A stretch of DNA of 64,000 bases from Zoogloea sp041908905 (GCF_041908905.1 NZ_JAYREK010000007.1:62001-126000), one strand, 5' to 3'. Positions 14,274 to 23,827 are shown, counted from the stretch's first letter. A program made the numbers and translations. Notes: generated by a model not told the origin, from the letters alone.

Positions 14274-17161
14274 TCACTGGTCCGGCAGGGTGAATCTGAA
14301 ACAGGCGCCGGGGCCCGCGCTGCGGTCCAGCCACAGGCGCCCGCCGTGGTTTTCGATGATGCTGCGGCTGATCGCCAGCCCCATCCCCAGCCCGTCGGGC
14401 TTGGTCGAATAGAACGCCTCGAAGAGGCGCGCCTCCATGTCGGCGGCCACGCCGGGCCCGCTGTCCCGCACCGCAAAGCCCAGGCCGCCCGCGGGCTCGG
14501 GCGCTACCTCGATGCGCAGCCACCGCCCGCCGCCCGGCAGGTCGCGCATCGCATCGACGGCGTTGAGGATGAGGTTGAGGATGACCTGCTGCAACTGCAC
14601 CGGGTCGGCGATCAGGCGCGGCTGCGGGCGGGGCTGCGCGACGCTCACCTGCACGCCGGCCTCGCTGAGCACCGTCTGCAGCATCTGCAGCAGCTCATCG
14701 AGCATCCGCGCCAGGTCGACGGGCTCGCGGCGGATCTCGCCGGCGCGCAGGAAACCGCGGATCCGCGAGATCACCTCGCCGGCCAGGCTGGCGTCGCGGT
14801 TGACCCGCTTCAGGGCCGCCGCCACCTCGTCGAGGTTGGGCGAGGCGTGGGACAGCCAGCGCAGCGCGGCCTGGCTGTTGGTGATCACCGCGGTGAGGGG
14901 CTGGTTGATCTCGTGGGCGATCGAGGCCACCAGCTCGCCCATCGCGGTGAAGCGCGCCACCCGGGTCAGCTCGGCGCGGGTGGCGGCCAGGGAGCGCTCG
15001 GCCTCCATGCGCAGGGTGATGTCCTCGACGATCACCGCCAGCATCGCGCCGTCCCCGGCCATCGCGGGGATGCGCGAGGCGCACACGTTGGCCCACAGGT
15101 AGGCGCCGTCCTTCCGCTCGTAGCGCTTCTGCACCGAATAGCTGGGCAGCTCGCCATCGAAGAGGCCATGCACGTTGCGCGCGGTGGTGTCCCGCTCGGC
15201 GGGGTCGGTGAGGGCGATCAGCGACACCCCGACGATCTCGTCCCGCCCGTAGCCGAGCATGCGCTGCAGGGCCGGGTTGGCCGACAGGATGCGGCCGTCC
15301 CGGTCGGTCAGCGCGATGCCCACCGCGGTGTTCTCGTAGAGGCCCAGCCAGCGCCGGTCGGAGACCTGCAGGGCGGTGAAGCTGCGCTGCAGCGACTGGC
15401 GGCTCTCCACCAGCCCGGCGGTCAGCTCGACGATGTCGGAGGCCTGGGAGTTGAGCTCCCGCTGCAGGATGTCCACGGTGCGCTTCACCGCCACCAGGTT
15501 GCGCGCCCGCGCCCGCAGCTCCTGGGCCGAGAAGGGCTTGATGAGGTAGTCCTGCACCAGGTGTTCGAGCAGGTTCTCGCGCAGAGTGTCGTCGGCCCGC
15601 GCCGACAGCACCAGCACCGGCACCCGGGGCGACTGGGCCCGCTCGGCCAGGGCGCGCACGAAGCGCTCGCCGTCCCAGCGGGGCATCATCAGGTCGGTGA
15701 TGATGAGGTCCGGCGGGTCGGCCACGGCGGCCAGGAAGGCCGACTCGCCGTCCTCCCGCAGCACCACGTTGTACTCGTCCGACAGCACGTGGTGCAGGAA
15801 GTGGCGCAGGTCGGGGTTGTCCTCGGCGACCAGCACCCGCGGCTTGCCCGGCTGGAAGGGCGCGTCGGCGGCGAGGGGCAGCTCGGGGGCCAGGGGCACG
15901 TCGGCCTCGGCCAGGGCCGGTCCGTCCCGGCTCGCCTCCGGCCGCACGAAGGCGCCCTCGGGTGCCCGCGCGGGGAGCTCCACCTGAAAGACCGCGCCGC
16001 CCCCCGGCGCGTCCACCACCACCACCGTCCCCCGGTGCAGCTCGACGAACTCCTTGACGATGTTGAGCCCCAGCCCGCTGCCCCCGGCCCCTCGCGGCCC
16101 TGGGTGAAGCGGTCGAAGATGTGCTGCTTGAGGGCGTCGGGCACGCCGGGGCCGTTGTCCTGCACGCCGAGCAGCAGCCGGCCGCCGGGCAGGCGCTCCA
16201 GCCGGCACACGATGCGCCCCCCCGGCGGGGTGAACTTGAAGGCGTTGGAGAGCAGGTTGACCAGCACCCGCACGAACTTGGCCCGGTCCACGTCGGCGTG
16301 GAGCTCGGCCTCGCCGCGCAGCAGCATGGTGACGCCCCGGTCGTCCGCGGCGGCGGCGAAGCCGTCGAGGATCTCGCGCACCAGGGCCACCAGGTTGGTG
16401 TGCACGTAGGCCATCGGCATCCGGTCGGCATCGATGCGGGCCAGGTCGAGGAGGTTGTTCACCTGCTGCAGCAGCGCGCGGGCGTTGCGCTGGATCGCCG
16501 CGAGGCGGAAGCGCTCCCGCTCGCTGAACTGGCCGGCCTCCTTGATGAGCTGGTCCACCGGGCCGAGGATCAGGGCCAGCGGGGTGCGCAGCTCGTGGCT
16601 CACGTTGGCGAAGAAGCGGGTCTTGTAGCCGTCGAGCTCCTCGAGGCGCTCCAGGGCCACCTGCAGCTCGCCGTTCTTGCGCGACAGCTCGGCGCTGCTG
16701 GCGATCTTCTCGGTGATGTTGCGGCCCTCGGGCAGCAGGAAGGCCACCCGGCCCTCGTCGTCGAGGATGGGCGTCAGCGAGAAGTCGATGACGATGGTGC
16801 GGCTGCCGTGCAGGTCACCGAAGACCTCGAAGTCGCAGCGCACGAAGCGGCCGGTGCGGGCTTCCTCGATCATCTCCCGCACGCGCTCCCGAACCTCTTC
16901 CGACACCGCCCACCAGCGAGCCTGCCAGAAGGGCTTGCCGATCACGTCCTCGAGGCCGAGGCCGGCGCCGTCGAGGGCCGCCTGGTTGATCTCCAGCACG
17001 GTGCCGTCCAGATCCAGCAGGCCCAGAAACTGGTACATCGCGTCGAGGATGATGCGGGCCATCTTCTGGCGCCGCACCTCGCGGGCGTCGCCGGCCTCGA
17101 TCACCACGCCGCGCACCGAGGTGCGCCGGGCCACCCGGCAGATATCGTCATCCGGATTCAT
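14274..17161 (-). CDS. tmoS: TodS/TmoS-like double sensor histidine kinase, frameshifted in this sequence
   Basis: The domain order is that of TodS: PAS1 (about residues 35-150), HisKA1 with FFANVSHELRTPLA, HATPase1 (LVNLLSNAFKFT), receiver (DLIITDLMMPRWDG; LIKPFS), PAS2 (LYENTAVGIALTDRDGRIL), HisKA2 (IAHEINQPLTAV) and HATPase2 (LQQVILNLILNAVDAM; GLGMGLAISRSI). The total of about 962 codons matches TodS. The frame breaks at the CCCC run at 16088-16091 inside HATPase1: the upstream part ends FTQGREGP and the correct continuation GGSGLGLNIVKEF is in another frame. One missing base restores it. Either a sequencing error or a real inactivating mutation. ATG at 17161 is chosen from homology. Confidence 0.85.
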
Positions 17162-17215
17162 GTCGATCCTCTCCACGCCTTGCGCCTCCCTGCCGGCCAT
17201 CCACCCACGTGCGCC

Positions 17216-17246
17216 GGCCCGGCACGCGGGAGACGCGCGCCGGGCC
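17216..17246. terminator. GC-rich hairpin between the outer membrane channel gene and tmoS
   Basis: Perfect 8-bp arms GGCCCGGC (17216-17223) and GCCGGGCC (17239-17246) lie between the channel gene and the kinase gene on the minus strand, without a clear T-run. It may reduce read-through from the catabolic genes into tmoST. Confidence 0.5.
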
Positions 17247-17268
17247 TGTGGGGTACAAGGATGCGCGT

Positions 17269-18675
17269 TCAGAAGCGCCAGGTGTAGACCAGCGTCGCAT
17301 TGTCCTGGGCGTGGCTGACCCGGATCGGCGCCGAGGTGTTGGGCAGGCTGGTGTTGTCCATGATCTCCCGGAAGGCGTGGGACCAGGCGAAGTCCACGCT
17401 GGCCCGGGGCGACACGGCGTAGCCGAAGCCGGCGGACAGGTGCTTGCGCGGCGTGGCCGGAATCACCGGGAGCAGCGTGGAGGACGGCAGCGCCTGCTGG
17501 GCCACCCGCAGGCCGCCGCGCAGGGTCCAGCGCTCGTCCATCCGCCAGGCGCCGCCCACGGCCACGACGGTCTGGTCGCGGTAGTCCTGGGGCAGCCGGA
17601 TGTTAAGGTCGCCACCACCGTCGGCCACGAAGGCCACCTTGATGTCCTTCATCACCCCGGCCCAGAACACCCGCGACACATCCGCTGCCAGCGTCAGCCG
17701 GTCGGTGACCCGGTGGCTCACCCCGAGGTTGAGCACCGACGGCATCTGGAAGTCGCGCACCTGCAGCTTGCCCGGCAGCGCGATCTGCCCGGCGACACCG
17801 TCCACCGCGGTGAGGGTCGCGCGGCCGTCCATGTCGCCCATCCGGCTGCGCAGGGTGTAGGCGGCGCCGAGGCGGGTGTCCGCCGACAGGGCGTAGGTCA
17901 TGCCCACCCGCCCGGTGTAGCCCCAGGCATTGACGCCGCTGGCCAGGGGCGCGTTGCGGGTCAGGCTGAAGTGGGCGCCACGCAGGTCGGGCAGGCCGCC
18001 CAGCACCGGCAGCAGGCTGCCGGACACGCGCCCGGCGCTGATCAGGCTGCCCACCTGGTCGGCCCCCAGCAGCATGTCGAGGTTGAGCCCCTGCCACATG
18101 GCGTCGATGCTGCCGCCGATGGTGAGGGCCTCGCTGGCCCGGAAGCTGGCCGCCACGGGGATGTTGAGCACCAGCAGGCGGCTGGCGTTCTCCAGCCCGG
18201 TGTCGAGCCCCCCCGTGCCGCGGGACAGGAAGCTGTTGCGACCGTACTCGGTGCCCAGCCCACCCTGGGCAAAGGCGCCGAGGCCGAAGCTCCATGCGCC
18301 GACGCGCTGCACGTAGGCCAGCTCCGGCGCGAAATACGGGCCGCGGTTGGCGCCGTGGTTGCGCGAAGGGGCGTTCTCGCCGGTGTCGCGGTTGCGCACG
18401 TCGATGTCGGTGGTGACCAGGTCGAGGCCCACCATCGCGGCGTTGTCGGCCTCCATCAGGGACAGCGTTGCCGGGTTGGTCATCATGCCGGCGGGGCCCA
18501 CGTCGTGGGCGGTGGCCACCCCGCCCATGGCGCGGGACACCGCCCCGAAGCCCTCGAGGCGGAACACGTCGGTGGCCTGGGCGGCGCCCGCGGCGGTGGC
18601 CAGGGCGAGGGCCAAGCCCGCCATCGGCAGGCGCTGGCGCCGGGGGCTGCGTCCGGTGCTGTGTCGTTTTTTCAT
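17269..18675 (-). CDS. tmoX: FadL/TodX/TmoX-type outer membrane hydrocarbon channel
   Basis: A 468-aa outer-membrane beta-barrel. The signal peptide (basic MKKRHSTGRSPRRQR, hydrophobic stretch, AQA) is followed by the FadL N-terminal hatch: FRLEGFGAVSRAMGGVATAH then GPAGMMTNPATLSLM. The protein ends in WRF, the aromatic C-terminus recognised by the BAM machinery. TodX/TmoX homologues bring toluene across the outer membrane. It follows the reductase gene by 32 bases in the tmo operon; in Pseudomonas mendocina tmoX is first instead. The GAGACGA upstream is a plausible ribosome site. Confidence 0.88.
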   Translation of the reverse strand: MKKRHSTGRSPRRQRLPMAGLALALATAAGAAQATDVFRLEGFGAVSRAMGGVATAHDVGPAGMMTNPATLSLMEADNAAMVGLDLVTTDIDVRNRDTGENAPSRNHGANRGPYFAPELAYVQRVGAWSFGLGAFAQGGLGTEYGRNSFLSRGTGGLDTGLENASRLLVLNIPVAASFRASEALTIGGSIDAMWQGLNLDMLLGADQVGSLISAGRVSGSLLPVLGGLPDLRGAHFSLTRNAPLASGVNAWGYTGRVGMTYALSADTRLGAAYTLRSRMGDMDGRATLTAVDGVAGQIALPGKLQVRDFQMPSVLNLGVSHRVTDRLTLAADVSRVFWAGVMKDIKVAFVADGGGDLNIRLPQDYRDQTVVAVGGAWRMDERWTLRGGLRVAQQALPSSTLLPVIPATPRKHLSAGFGYAVSPRASVDFAWSHAFREIMDNTSLPNTSAPIRVSHAQDNATLVYTWRF

Positions 18676-18707
18676 TGTCGTCTCCACGTCCGTCCCGGGG
18701 CCGGCTG

Positions 18708-19721
18708 TCAAAAGAATCGGTCGAAATGGATCTGCTCGAAGGGCACCCGGTGGTCCACCATCAGCATCTCCTGGAGGGCCTGGGTCATCGGCGGCGGCCC
18801 GGCGAAGTAGAACTCGTAGCGGGCCAGCGGCGCCGGCAGGGCGGCGGGCAGATGGCTGTGCACGAAGCCCGTCGCCCCCGTCCAGCCCCCATCGCCCGGC
18901 ATGGAGACCACCGGGCAATAGGTGATCCGCTCCCCGAAGCCCGGCAGCCCGGCCAGCATGGCTTCGCCGCACACGTCGCGGGGCTCCCGGGCGCCGTAGA
19001 AGAAATGCAGCCGGCGCGCGCCGAGCATCCCCGCTTCCGCCGCCCCGCGGGCGATCGAGATCATCGGCGCCAGCCCCGAGCCGCCGGCCACGCAGACGAT
19101 GTCGCGGGGCGAGTCGGTGCGCAGGTAGGCGACGCCGTAGGGCCCGTCGAGCCCGATCTCGGCGCCCGGCTGCAGGTGGTCGAAGAGGGTCGCGGTGCCC
19201 TGCCCGTTCGGCACCCGGCGGATCTGGAAATGCCACTCGCCGTCGCCGTTGGAGGTGTTGGCGAGGGAATAGGCGCGGGACGACGCAAGGCCCGGCAGGT
19301 CGAGCATCGCGAACTGCCCCGGCAGGAAATCCGCCTCGCCCTCGGCGCGGAAGCGGAACTCCCGCAGGTCGTGGGTGATGTCGGCGCTCCCGGTGAGCAC
19401 CGCCCGGCGCCTTCGGGGCGCGCGCACCGGTACGTATTCGGGGCCGCTGGCCGCCTTGATGGTGACGTCGCCCAGCGCCCGGCACTGGCAGGCCAGGTGG
19501 CGGCCGCGCCGGCGGTCGCGCTCGCCGAGGCCCGGGGCGGCGGGCCACAGGGTCTCGATGTCGCCCGCCAGCAGCTCGAACTTGCAGCCGCCGCAGCCGC
19601 CCGAGTTGCACTCGTAGGACAGCCCGACGCCGGCACGCAGGGCCGCCCGCAACAGGGTGTCGCCGGGGGCCTGCTCGAAGCGGGTGCCGTCCCGCTCGTT
19701 GGTGATGACTGGATGAACCAC
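18708..19721 (-). CDS. tmoF: Toluene monooxygenase NADH:ferredoxin reductase subunit
   Basis: A 337-aa cytosolic reductase. The N-terminal plant-type [2Fe-2S] ferredoxin domain carries CNSGGCGGCKF near residue 38 and a fourth Cys in ACQC near residue 76. It is followed by an FAD domain (RAYSLANT) and an NAD domain (VAGGSGLAPMISI). It passes electrons from NADH to the Rieske protein. GTG at 19721 is preferred as start because an AAGGAG lies at suitable distance and the family begins there; the upstream in-frame ATG is unsupported. It comes after the small hydroxylase subunit, as in other tmo/tbu operons. Confidence 0.9.
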   Translation of the reverse strand: MVHPVITNERDGTRFEQAPGDTLLRAALRAGVGLSYECNSGGCGGCKFELLAGDIETLWPAAPGLGERDRRRGRHLACQCRALGDVTIKAASGPEYVPVRAPRRRRAVLTGSADITHDLREFRFRAEGEADFLPGQFAMLDLPGLASSRAYSLANTSNGDGEWHFQIRRVPNGQGTATLFDHLQPGAEIGLDGPYGVAYLRTDSPRDIVCVAGGSGLAPMISIARGAAEAGMLGARRLHFFYGAREPRDVCGEAMLAGLPGFGERITYCPVVSMPGDGGWTGATGFVHSHLPAALPAPLARYEFYFAGPPPMTQALQEMLMVDHRVPFEQIHFDRFF

Positions 19722-19803
19722 TGCTTGAACTCCTTCCGCCGCGTGCGGCGCGCCCTGCCCCGCGGGCATGGGCGCGCCGTCGGGCGCTCCGGGGGCTGGG
19801 GGA

Positions 19804-20790
19804 TCAGAGGGCCAGGCTGCGGCGCAGGTCGCGGGTGGCGGCCTTTGCTGCCTCGGCGGCGCCCGGCACATCCGGCAGGGCCGCGCAGTAGGCGTCGATG
19901 GCGCGGTCGGCCAGGGGCTCCCACTTGGCGATCCACGACTGGATCAGCGCCAGGTTGCCCGGGGTCTGCAGGGCCATCGCCACGAAGGCGGCGGTCCACC
20001 GGCGGTGGCGGGCGGCGTCGATCAGCTGGGCGTCGGTGAGCAGGCCGAGCAGCGTGTCGCCGTTGTGGCGGGCGGCTTCGCCCAGGCGGCGCAGCACGGC
20101 CTCCTCGACCGCCGGCATGACCACCAGGTTGAGCACCACGATGGCCTCGCCCCAGTCCCACACGGTGAGGGCCTTCTCCATCAGCTCGCGGAAGCCCTGC
20201 CAGGCGGGGTCTTCTTCCCAGTAGCGCCGCTCGTCGACGCCGAAGCCCTTGTCGGCGAACACCTGGGACAGCTCCCGGGTGCGGTAGGCGGTGTGGCTCA
20301 GCCAGCGCAGGCTGTCGGCCATCTGGAAGTAATGGCAGTTGGTGATGGTGCTGGCCGGCGACACCTGGCCCACGTAGGCGGAGGCCATCTGCAGGGTGTG
20401 GAAGAGGTAGCGGGCCGGGGTGTACAGGCGCGCCAGGGTGCCGGCCCAGCGCGGGTCGAGGGCCTTGTCGTGCTCGCGCTCGTTGAACTGGTCGAACAGC
20501 CCGAAGACGTAGGTCTCCTGGCCGTCCTGCATCAGGTTGTAGGTGCGATAGACCACCTCGTCCGGGTCGCGGAAGGCGTTCCAGTCGGCGTGCTTGAGGG
20601 CGGTACCGAAGGTGTTCTTCTTGTACCAGGTGTTCATGAACATGTCGGGCGACAGCTCGTAGGGCGAGTCGGGGCGCTTGTCGTTGTAGTGCAGGTTGGC
20701 GCTGACGATCTCGTACTCGCTGGGCTTGCGGCGGCGGGTGGCCAGGTGGCTCCAGGTCTTGAGGGGCTTCAGGACTTGAATCTCGGACAT
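19804..20790 (-). CDS. tmoE: Toluene monooxygenase hydroxylase, small (beta) subunit
   Basis: A 328-aa helical protein of the diiron hydroxylase beta-subunit family, recognised by LKPLKTWSHLATRRRKPSEYEIVSANLHY at the start (split for length: the RRRKPSEYE core is diagnostic) and by QMASAYVGQVSPASTITNCHYFQ in the middle. It lacks the iron ligands, as expected for the beta subunit. It has a GAGGAGACAC ribosome site and lies between the effector and reductase genes, the tmoABCDEF order. It assembles with TmoA and TmoB into the (alpha-beta-gamma)2 hydroxylase. Confidence 0.92.
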   Translation of the reverse strand: MSEIQVLKPLKTWSHLATRRRKPSEYEIVSANLHYNDKRPDSPYELSPDMFMNTWYKKNTFGTALKHADWNAFRDPDEVVYRTYNLMQDGQETYVFGLFDQFNEREHDKALDPRWAGTLARLYTPARYLFHTLQMASAYVGQVSPASTITNCHYFQMADSLRWLSHTAYRTRELSQVFADKGFGVDERRYWEEDPAWQGFRELMEKALTVWDWGEAIVVLNLVVMPAVEEAVLRRLGEAARHNGDTLLGLLTDAQLIDAARHRRWTAAFVAMALQTPGNLALIQSWIAKWEPLADRAIDAYCAALPDVPGAAEAAKAATRDLRRSLAL

Positions 20791-20827
20791 GGGTGTCTCC
20801 TCGTGTCTTTCTTGTAATGGGCGCGGG

Positions 20828-21142
20828 TCAGAGCTTCTTGTTGAAATAGAAGCGCACGGAATCGTCGCGGCTCTCGATCTGGCCGGCGAAGGAGCTGAGG
20901 TCGACCTCGAGGTCGTTCATGCGGAAGGGCCGGCCGAGTTCCTCCTCGATGGTGGCCTGGCGCAGGATCATCTCCTGCTCGGCGTGGATGCGGATGTAGG
21001 CCCGCTTGTCCTCGACGAAGATCTCCTTGTCCGGGTTGTCCACCCGGGCCGCCTCGATGACCGCCTGGGCCAGGTCGCCGGCGCGCATCACCGGCCCGAC
21101 CAGGTTGTTGTGGTAGCCCTGCCCCGCAGATGCGTTGCTCAT
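20828..21142 (-). CDS. tmoD: Toluene monooxygenase effector (coupling) protein
   Basis: A 104-aa MmoB/DmpM-family effector. NLVGPVMRAGDLAQAVIEA near the N-terminus and DKRAYIRIHAEQEMILRQ in the middle are the family hallmarks. It has no cofactor; in T4MO it binds the hydroxylase near the diiron site and tunes coupling and regiospecificity. A GAGGAGACAC ribosome site precedes it. It sits between the Rieske and small-subunit genes. Confidence 0.92.
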   Translation of the reverse strand: MSNASAGQGYHNNLVGPVMRAGDLAQAVIEAARVDNPDKEIFVEDKRAYIRIHAEQEMILRQATIEEELGRPFRMNDLEVDLSSFAGQIESRDDSVRFYFNKKL

Positions 21143-21195
21143 GTGTGTCTCCTCGCTGTTTTTGGGTGGGGCCGCGCCCGGGGCGCAGCCGGGGG

Positions 21196-21531
21196 TCAGG
21201 TGTGGGCGAACAGGGGCTCGACGCCCTCGGTGCTGACCAGCACGTCGTCGCCGTCGATACGTACCGGGTAGCTCGCCAGCGCGCAGTCGTCGGGGTTGAT
21301 GCCCTGGCCGGTGCCGGCGTCGAACTGCCACAGGTGGGCGCGGCAGATCAGCTTCTTGCCATCGAACTTGCCCTCCGAGAGGGCGATGTCCTGGTGCGGG
21401 CAGATGCCCTGGAAGGCCTTGATCTCGCCGCCGTCGGCGCACACCAGCAGGATCTCGTGGCCATCGACGGTGTAGGGCGCCATCTCGCCTTCCCACAGGT
21501 CGTCGACGGTGCAGACTTTGCTGAAGCTCAT
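21196..21531 (-). CDS. tmoC: Toluene monooxygenase Rieske ferredoxin
   Basis: A 111-aa Rieske [2Fe-2S] protein. The ligands are clear: CPHQD (Cys-x-His) near residue 44 and CRAHLWQFD (Cys-x2-His) near residue 64. It carries electrons from the reductase TmoF to the hydroxylase. The ATG lies one base after the tmoB stop (TGAGATG), so translation is likely coupled. Confidence 0.93.
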   Translation of the reverse strand: MSFSKVCTVDDLWEGEMAPYTVDGHEILLVCADGGEIKAFQGICPHQDIALSEGKFDGKKLICRAHLWQFDAGTGQGINPDDCALASYPVRIDGDDVLVSTEGVEPLFAHT

Positions 21532-21532
21532 C

Positions 21533-21799
21533 TCAGACCTCACCCGCCTGCCAGACGATGTCCACGGTCTCGGTGGGCTTGAAACCCGCCTCGGCCACCT
21601 TCATGCCCCGGGGCAGCAGCTCGGTGCTGCCGTGGCGGCGCACGCGCAGGATGTGGCCCGGCCGGGCGCGCACGCGCCGCCCCACCGAATGCACGGCCGC
21701 GGCGGCGGCCACCTCGTCCATGGTGTGCTCGGTATCCACCGGCACCAGCTGCAGGACGAAATCCCCCTCGAAATTGGAGGTCAACGGAAAAAGCGCCAT
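21533..21799 (-). CDS. tmoB: Toluene monooxygenase hydroxylase, gamma subunit
   Basis: An 88-aa protein of the TmoB/TouB family (MALFPLTSNFEGDFVLQLVP start; RHGSTELLPRGMKVAEAG near the end), with a ubiquitin-like fold in known structures. It is a structural subunit of the hydroxylase. A GAGGAG site is about eight bases upstream of the ATG. It lies between the alpha-subunit and Rieske genes. Confidence 0.92.
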   Translation of the reverse strand: MALFPLTSNFEGDFVLQLVPVDTEHTMDEVAAAAAVHSVGRRVRARPGHILRVRRHGSTELLPRGMKVAEAGFKPTETVDIVWQAGEV

Positions 21800-21864
21800 C
21801 TTCAAATCTCCTCGTGTGGAACGCGCCCCGGCCCCGCGCGGGCCGGGGGCGGCATAGCGGTGGA

Positions 21865-23370
21865 TCAGCCCGCCTTGCGGGTCTCGCGCAGGGCGCGGTA
21901 GACCTCGGCCCAGGCGTAGTTGTGGGCGTCGTCGCCGATCTCGCCCGGGGCCAGGCCCATGTATTGCAGTGCGCCGCCCAGGTCCATCGGCTGGATCATC
22001 CCGGCCAGGAAGCGGTCGACGATGCTCAGGTGGCCGGCGTAGCGCTCGGGGTCCTGCTGGAAGACCCAGCGGTCCACCTCTGAGCCGAAGTGGTAGAAGC
22101 GGCCGTTGTGCTCGAGGGGGTAGTCCTTCACGTCCCAGCCCTTGCCCGGCACGCCGAGGATGGGCAGCTGGCACATGTTGCACACGTAGGGCAGCGTCTC
22201 CGGGTAGGTCATGGCCATGTTGCCGTCCACCACGTTGTCGATGAACACGTCCCAGCACTGGCCCCAGGTGTCGTTCCAGCCGGGGTACTTTTCTTCCAGC
22301 CAGGCGCGCTCGTCGGGGGTCACGCCGGCGGCCGGGTTCCACCACAGGGTCGGGCGCCAGAAGTAGGAGCCGAGGTGCATGCCGTGGTGGGTCTGGCCGA
22401 TGTCGTTGAGGAAGATGTCCCAGTACCAGGGCAGCTCGAGGCCCATGTCGGTGAGGGCGCGCTCGAACTGGGCGACGATCCACTCTTCCATGAACTCCTT
22501 GAACGACTGCTTGCGGTGCTCCAGCGGCGTGTAGTAGTCCATGATCGGGCCGGTGAGCACCGAGAACAGCTTCCAGGCGCCCCACACGGCGATGTCGACG
22601 CGCTTCTGGGCCTCGGCCTTGTGGCCGTTCTCGATCAGCAGCTTGAGGGCCGGGCCGCCGATCTGGGCGTGGCGGGATTCATCGGTCTGAATGCTGGAGA
22701 TCAGGTTGGCGAAGGTGTGGTCGCCCGCCTCGGCGGCATCGGCGGCGAGACCCAAAAACTGCATGTTGGTGAAGCCGGTCTCGAAGCTGAAGGTGAGCAT
22801 GATCGAGACGCTGATCGCGTCCCGGGTCATCATGATGTCGTCGAAGAAGTGGCGCGCCGCGATCATCGCCCACTCGTTGGTGTCGTAGGCCTTGAAAGCC
22901 CAGTCCATCTGGCGGTCCTTGGCCACGTGCTCGTGGGGGAAGTAGAGCTGCATCTGGCCGTGGCGGATCTCGTCCATGCAGCCCAGGGTGGCCATGTTGC
23001 GCATGCCCGGCGCCTTGGAGAAGCGCATCATGCGCGCCTCGGCGCTGGCCGCCGCGTATTCGCCGCGGGCGATGGCGCCGTAGTGGGCCTTCATCACCGA
23101 TTTCCAGCCCGGGTCGGCGTTCTCGAAGATCCGGCTGCGCTCCAGCGCCGCCTTCACCGAATAGGCCCCGGCGTCCTTCTCCCGCTGCACCTTCACGTAC
23201 TCGGGGTAGGTCTGCTTGTAAGGCTCGTCGTAGCCCTCCCAGGCGGTGAGCGGCAGGCCGAACTCGCCCGACAGCTGGGGCGGGAACAGTTCGTCCTCGG
23301 TGACGTATTTGGGTGTCCAGTTGGTTGAACGGGCCAGGTCATACCAGTCCATTCGATTGAGTACGGCCAT
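21865..23370 (-). CDS. tmoA: Toluene monooxygenase hydroxylase, diiron alpha subunit
   Basis: A 501-aa bacterial multicomponent monooxygenase alpha subunit. The diiron ligands fall at the same numbers as in toluene-4-monooxygenase: Glu104, Glu134, His137, Glu197, Glu231, His234 (motifs DEIRHGQ and TDESRHAQ). Active-site positions Ile100, Gly103, Ala107, Gln141, Thr201 and Phe205 match T4MO, while residue 180 is Met. It should hydroxylate toluene or benzene using O2 and NADH. It leads the minus-strand operon behind a GAGGAGACATCG ribosome site and a 457-base control region. Precise regiospecificity is not certain from sequence. Confidence 0.94.
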   Translation of the reverse strand: MAVLNRMDWYDLARSTNWTPKYVTEDELFPPQLSGEFGLPLTAWEGYDEPYKQTYPEYVKVQREKDAGAYSVKAALERSRIFENADPGWKSVMKAHYGAIARGEYAAASAEARMMRFSKAPGMRNMATLGCMDEIRHGQMQLYFPHEHVAKDRQMDWAFKAYDTNEWAMIAARHFFDDIMMTRDAISVSIMLTFSFETGFTNMQFLGLAADAAEAGDHTFANLISSIQTDESRHAQIGGPALKLLIENGHKAEAQKRVDIAVWGAWKLFSVLTGPIMDYYTPLEHRKQSFKEFMEEWIVAQFERALTDMGLELPWYWDIFLNDIGQTHHGMHLGSYFWRPTLWWNPAAGVTPDERAWLEEKYPGWNDTWGQCWDVFIDNVVDGNMAMTYPETLPYVCNMCQLPILGVPGKGWDVKDYPLEHNGRFYHFGSEVDRWVFQQDPERYAGHLSIVDRFLAGMIQPMDLGGALQYMGLAPGEIGDDAHNYAWAEVYRALRETRKAG

Positions 23371-23827
23371 CGATGTCTCCTCGTGATGGGGTGCAGGGAG
23401 CCTGCACTTCCCCTTCTTGGCCGGTCGCTCTGCGGCGGCCGGATCGGTGGGCCGGACATCGATGTTTCAGTCCGGCCGCATGGGAGACACCTTATCGGGA
23501 TGCCGGAAGGCGAGGTATTAGACCTTGGTTTAGGTGCTGTGCAGCAAACGGGGACGGGCCCGGGAACGCCTTCCGCATCGCTCACCGCCTCGCCCATTTC
23601 CCCGACAAATCAAGGCCCTGGGCGCGTTCGTGCGACTTTTTTCTTGATTTTAAAGCCCAGAATACATACTAAATGTAGTAGAGAAAATATTTTTCTTACA
23701 CTATTGATTTTTTTAACTTTATGTTTTTAAAGGAAATAATTTTTTGCCGAGAAACCCACTTCGCGGTAAGCTACGCACCGAAGAATTTTTGTATCAAGCA
23801 CGCGAACAGACCGGTAAGAGGGAGTCC
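23371..23827. promoter_or_regulatory. Divergent control region between tmoA and nrdJ
   Basis: This gene-free stretch changes from GC-rich on the tmoA side to strongly AT-rich at 23636-23760, where the nrdJ promoter is expected. The tmoA side carries the tod-box-like repeat listed separately. On the nrdJ side two sequences about 34 bases apart (ACATACTAAATGTAGT at 23664 and ACACTATTGATT at 23698) weakly resemble paired NrdR boxes. I saw no B12-box or cobalamin riboswitch pattern. Confidence 0.5.
23519..23532 (-). promoter_or_regulatory. Tod-box-like inverted repeat upstream of tmoA
   Basis: TAGACC-TT-GGTTTA is an imperfect palindrome with one mismatch, resembling the TodT/TmoT target (TAAACC..GGTTTA-type). 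It lies about 150 bases upstream of the tmoA start, compatible with activation from far upstream as at todX/tmoX promoters. Binding by the tmoT-like regulator in this window is inferred. Confidence 0.5.

Noticed and set aside
23600..23827. Possible cobalamin riboswitch before the B12-dependent nrdJ
   Set aside because: No B12-box-like sequence or supporting stems could be seen; the region is a simple AT-rich promoter stretch.
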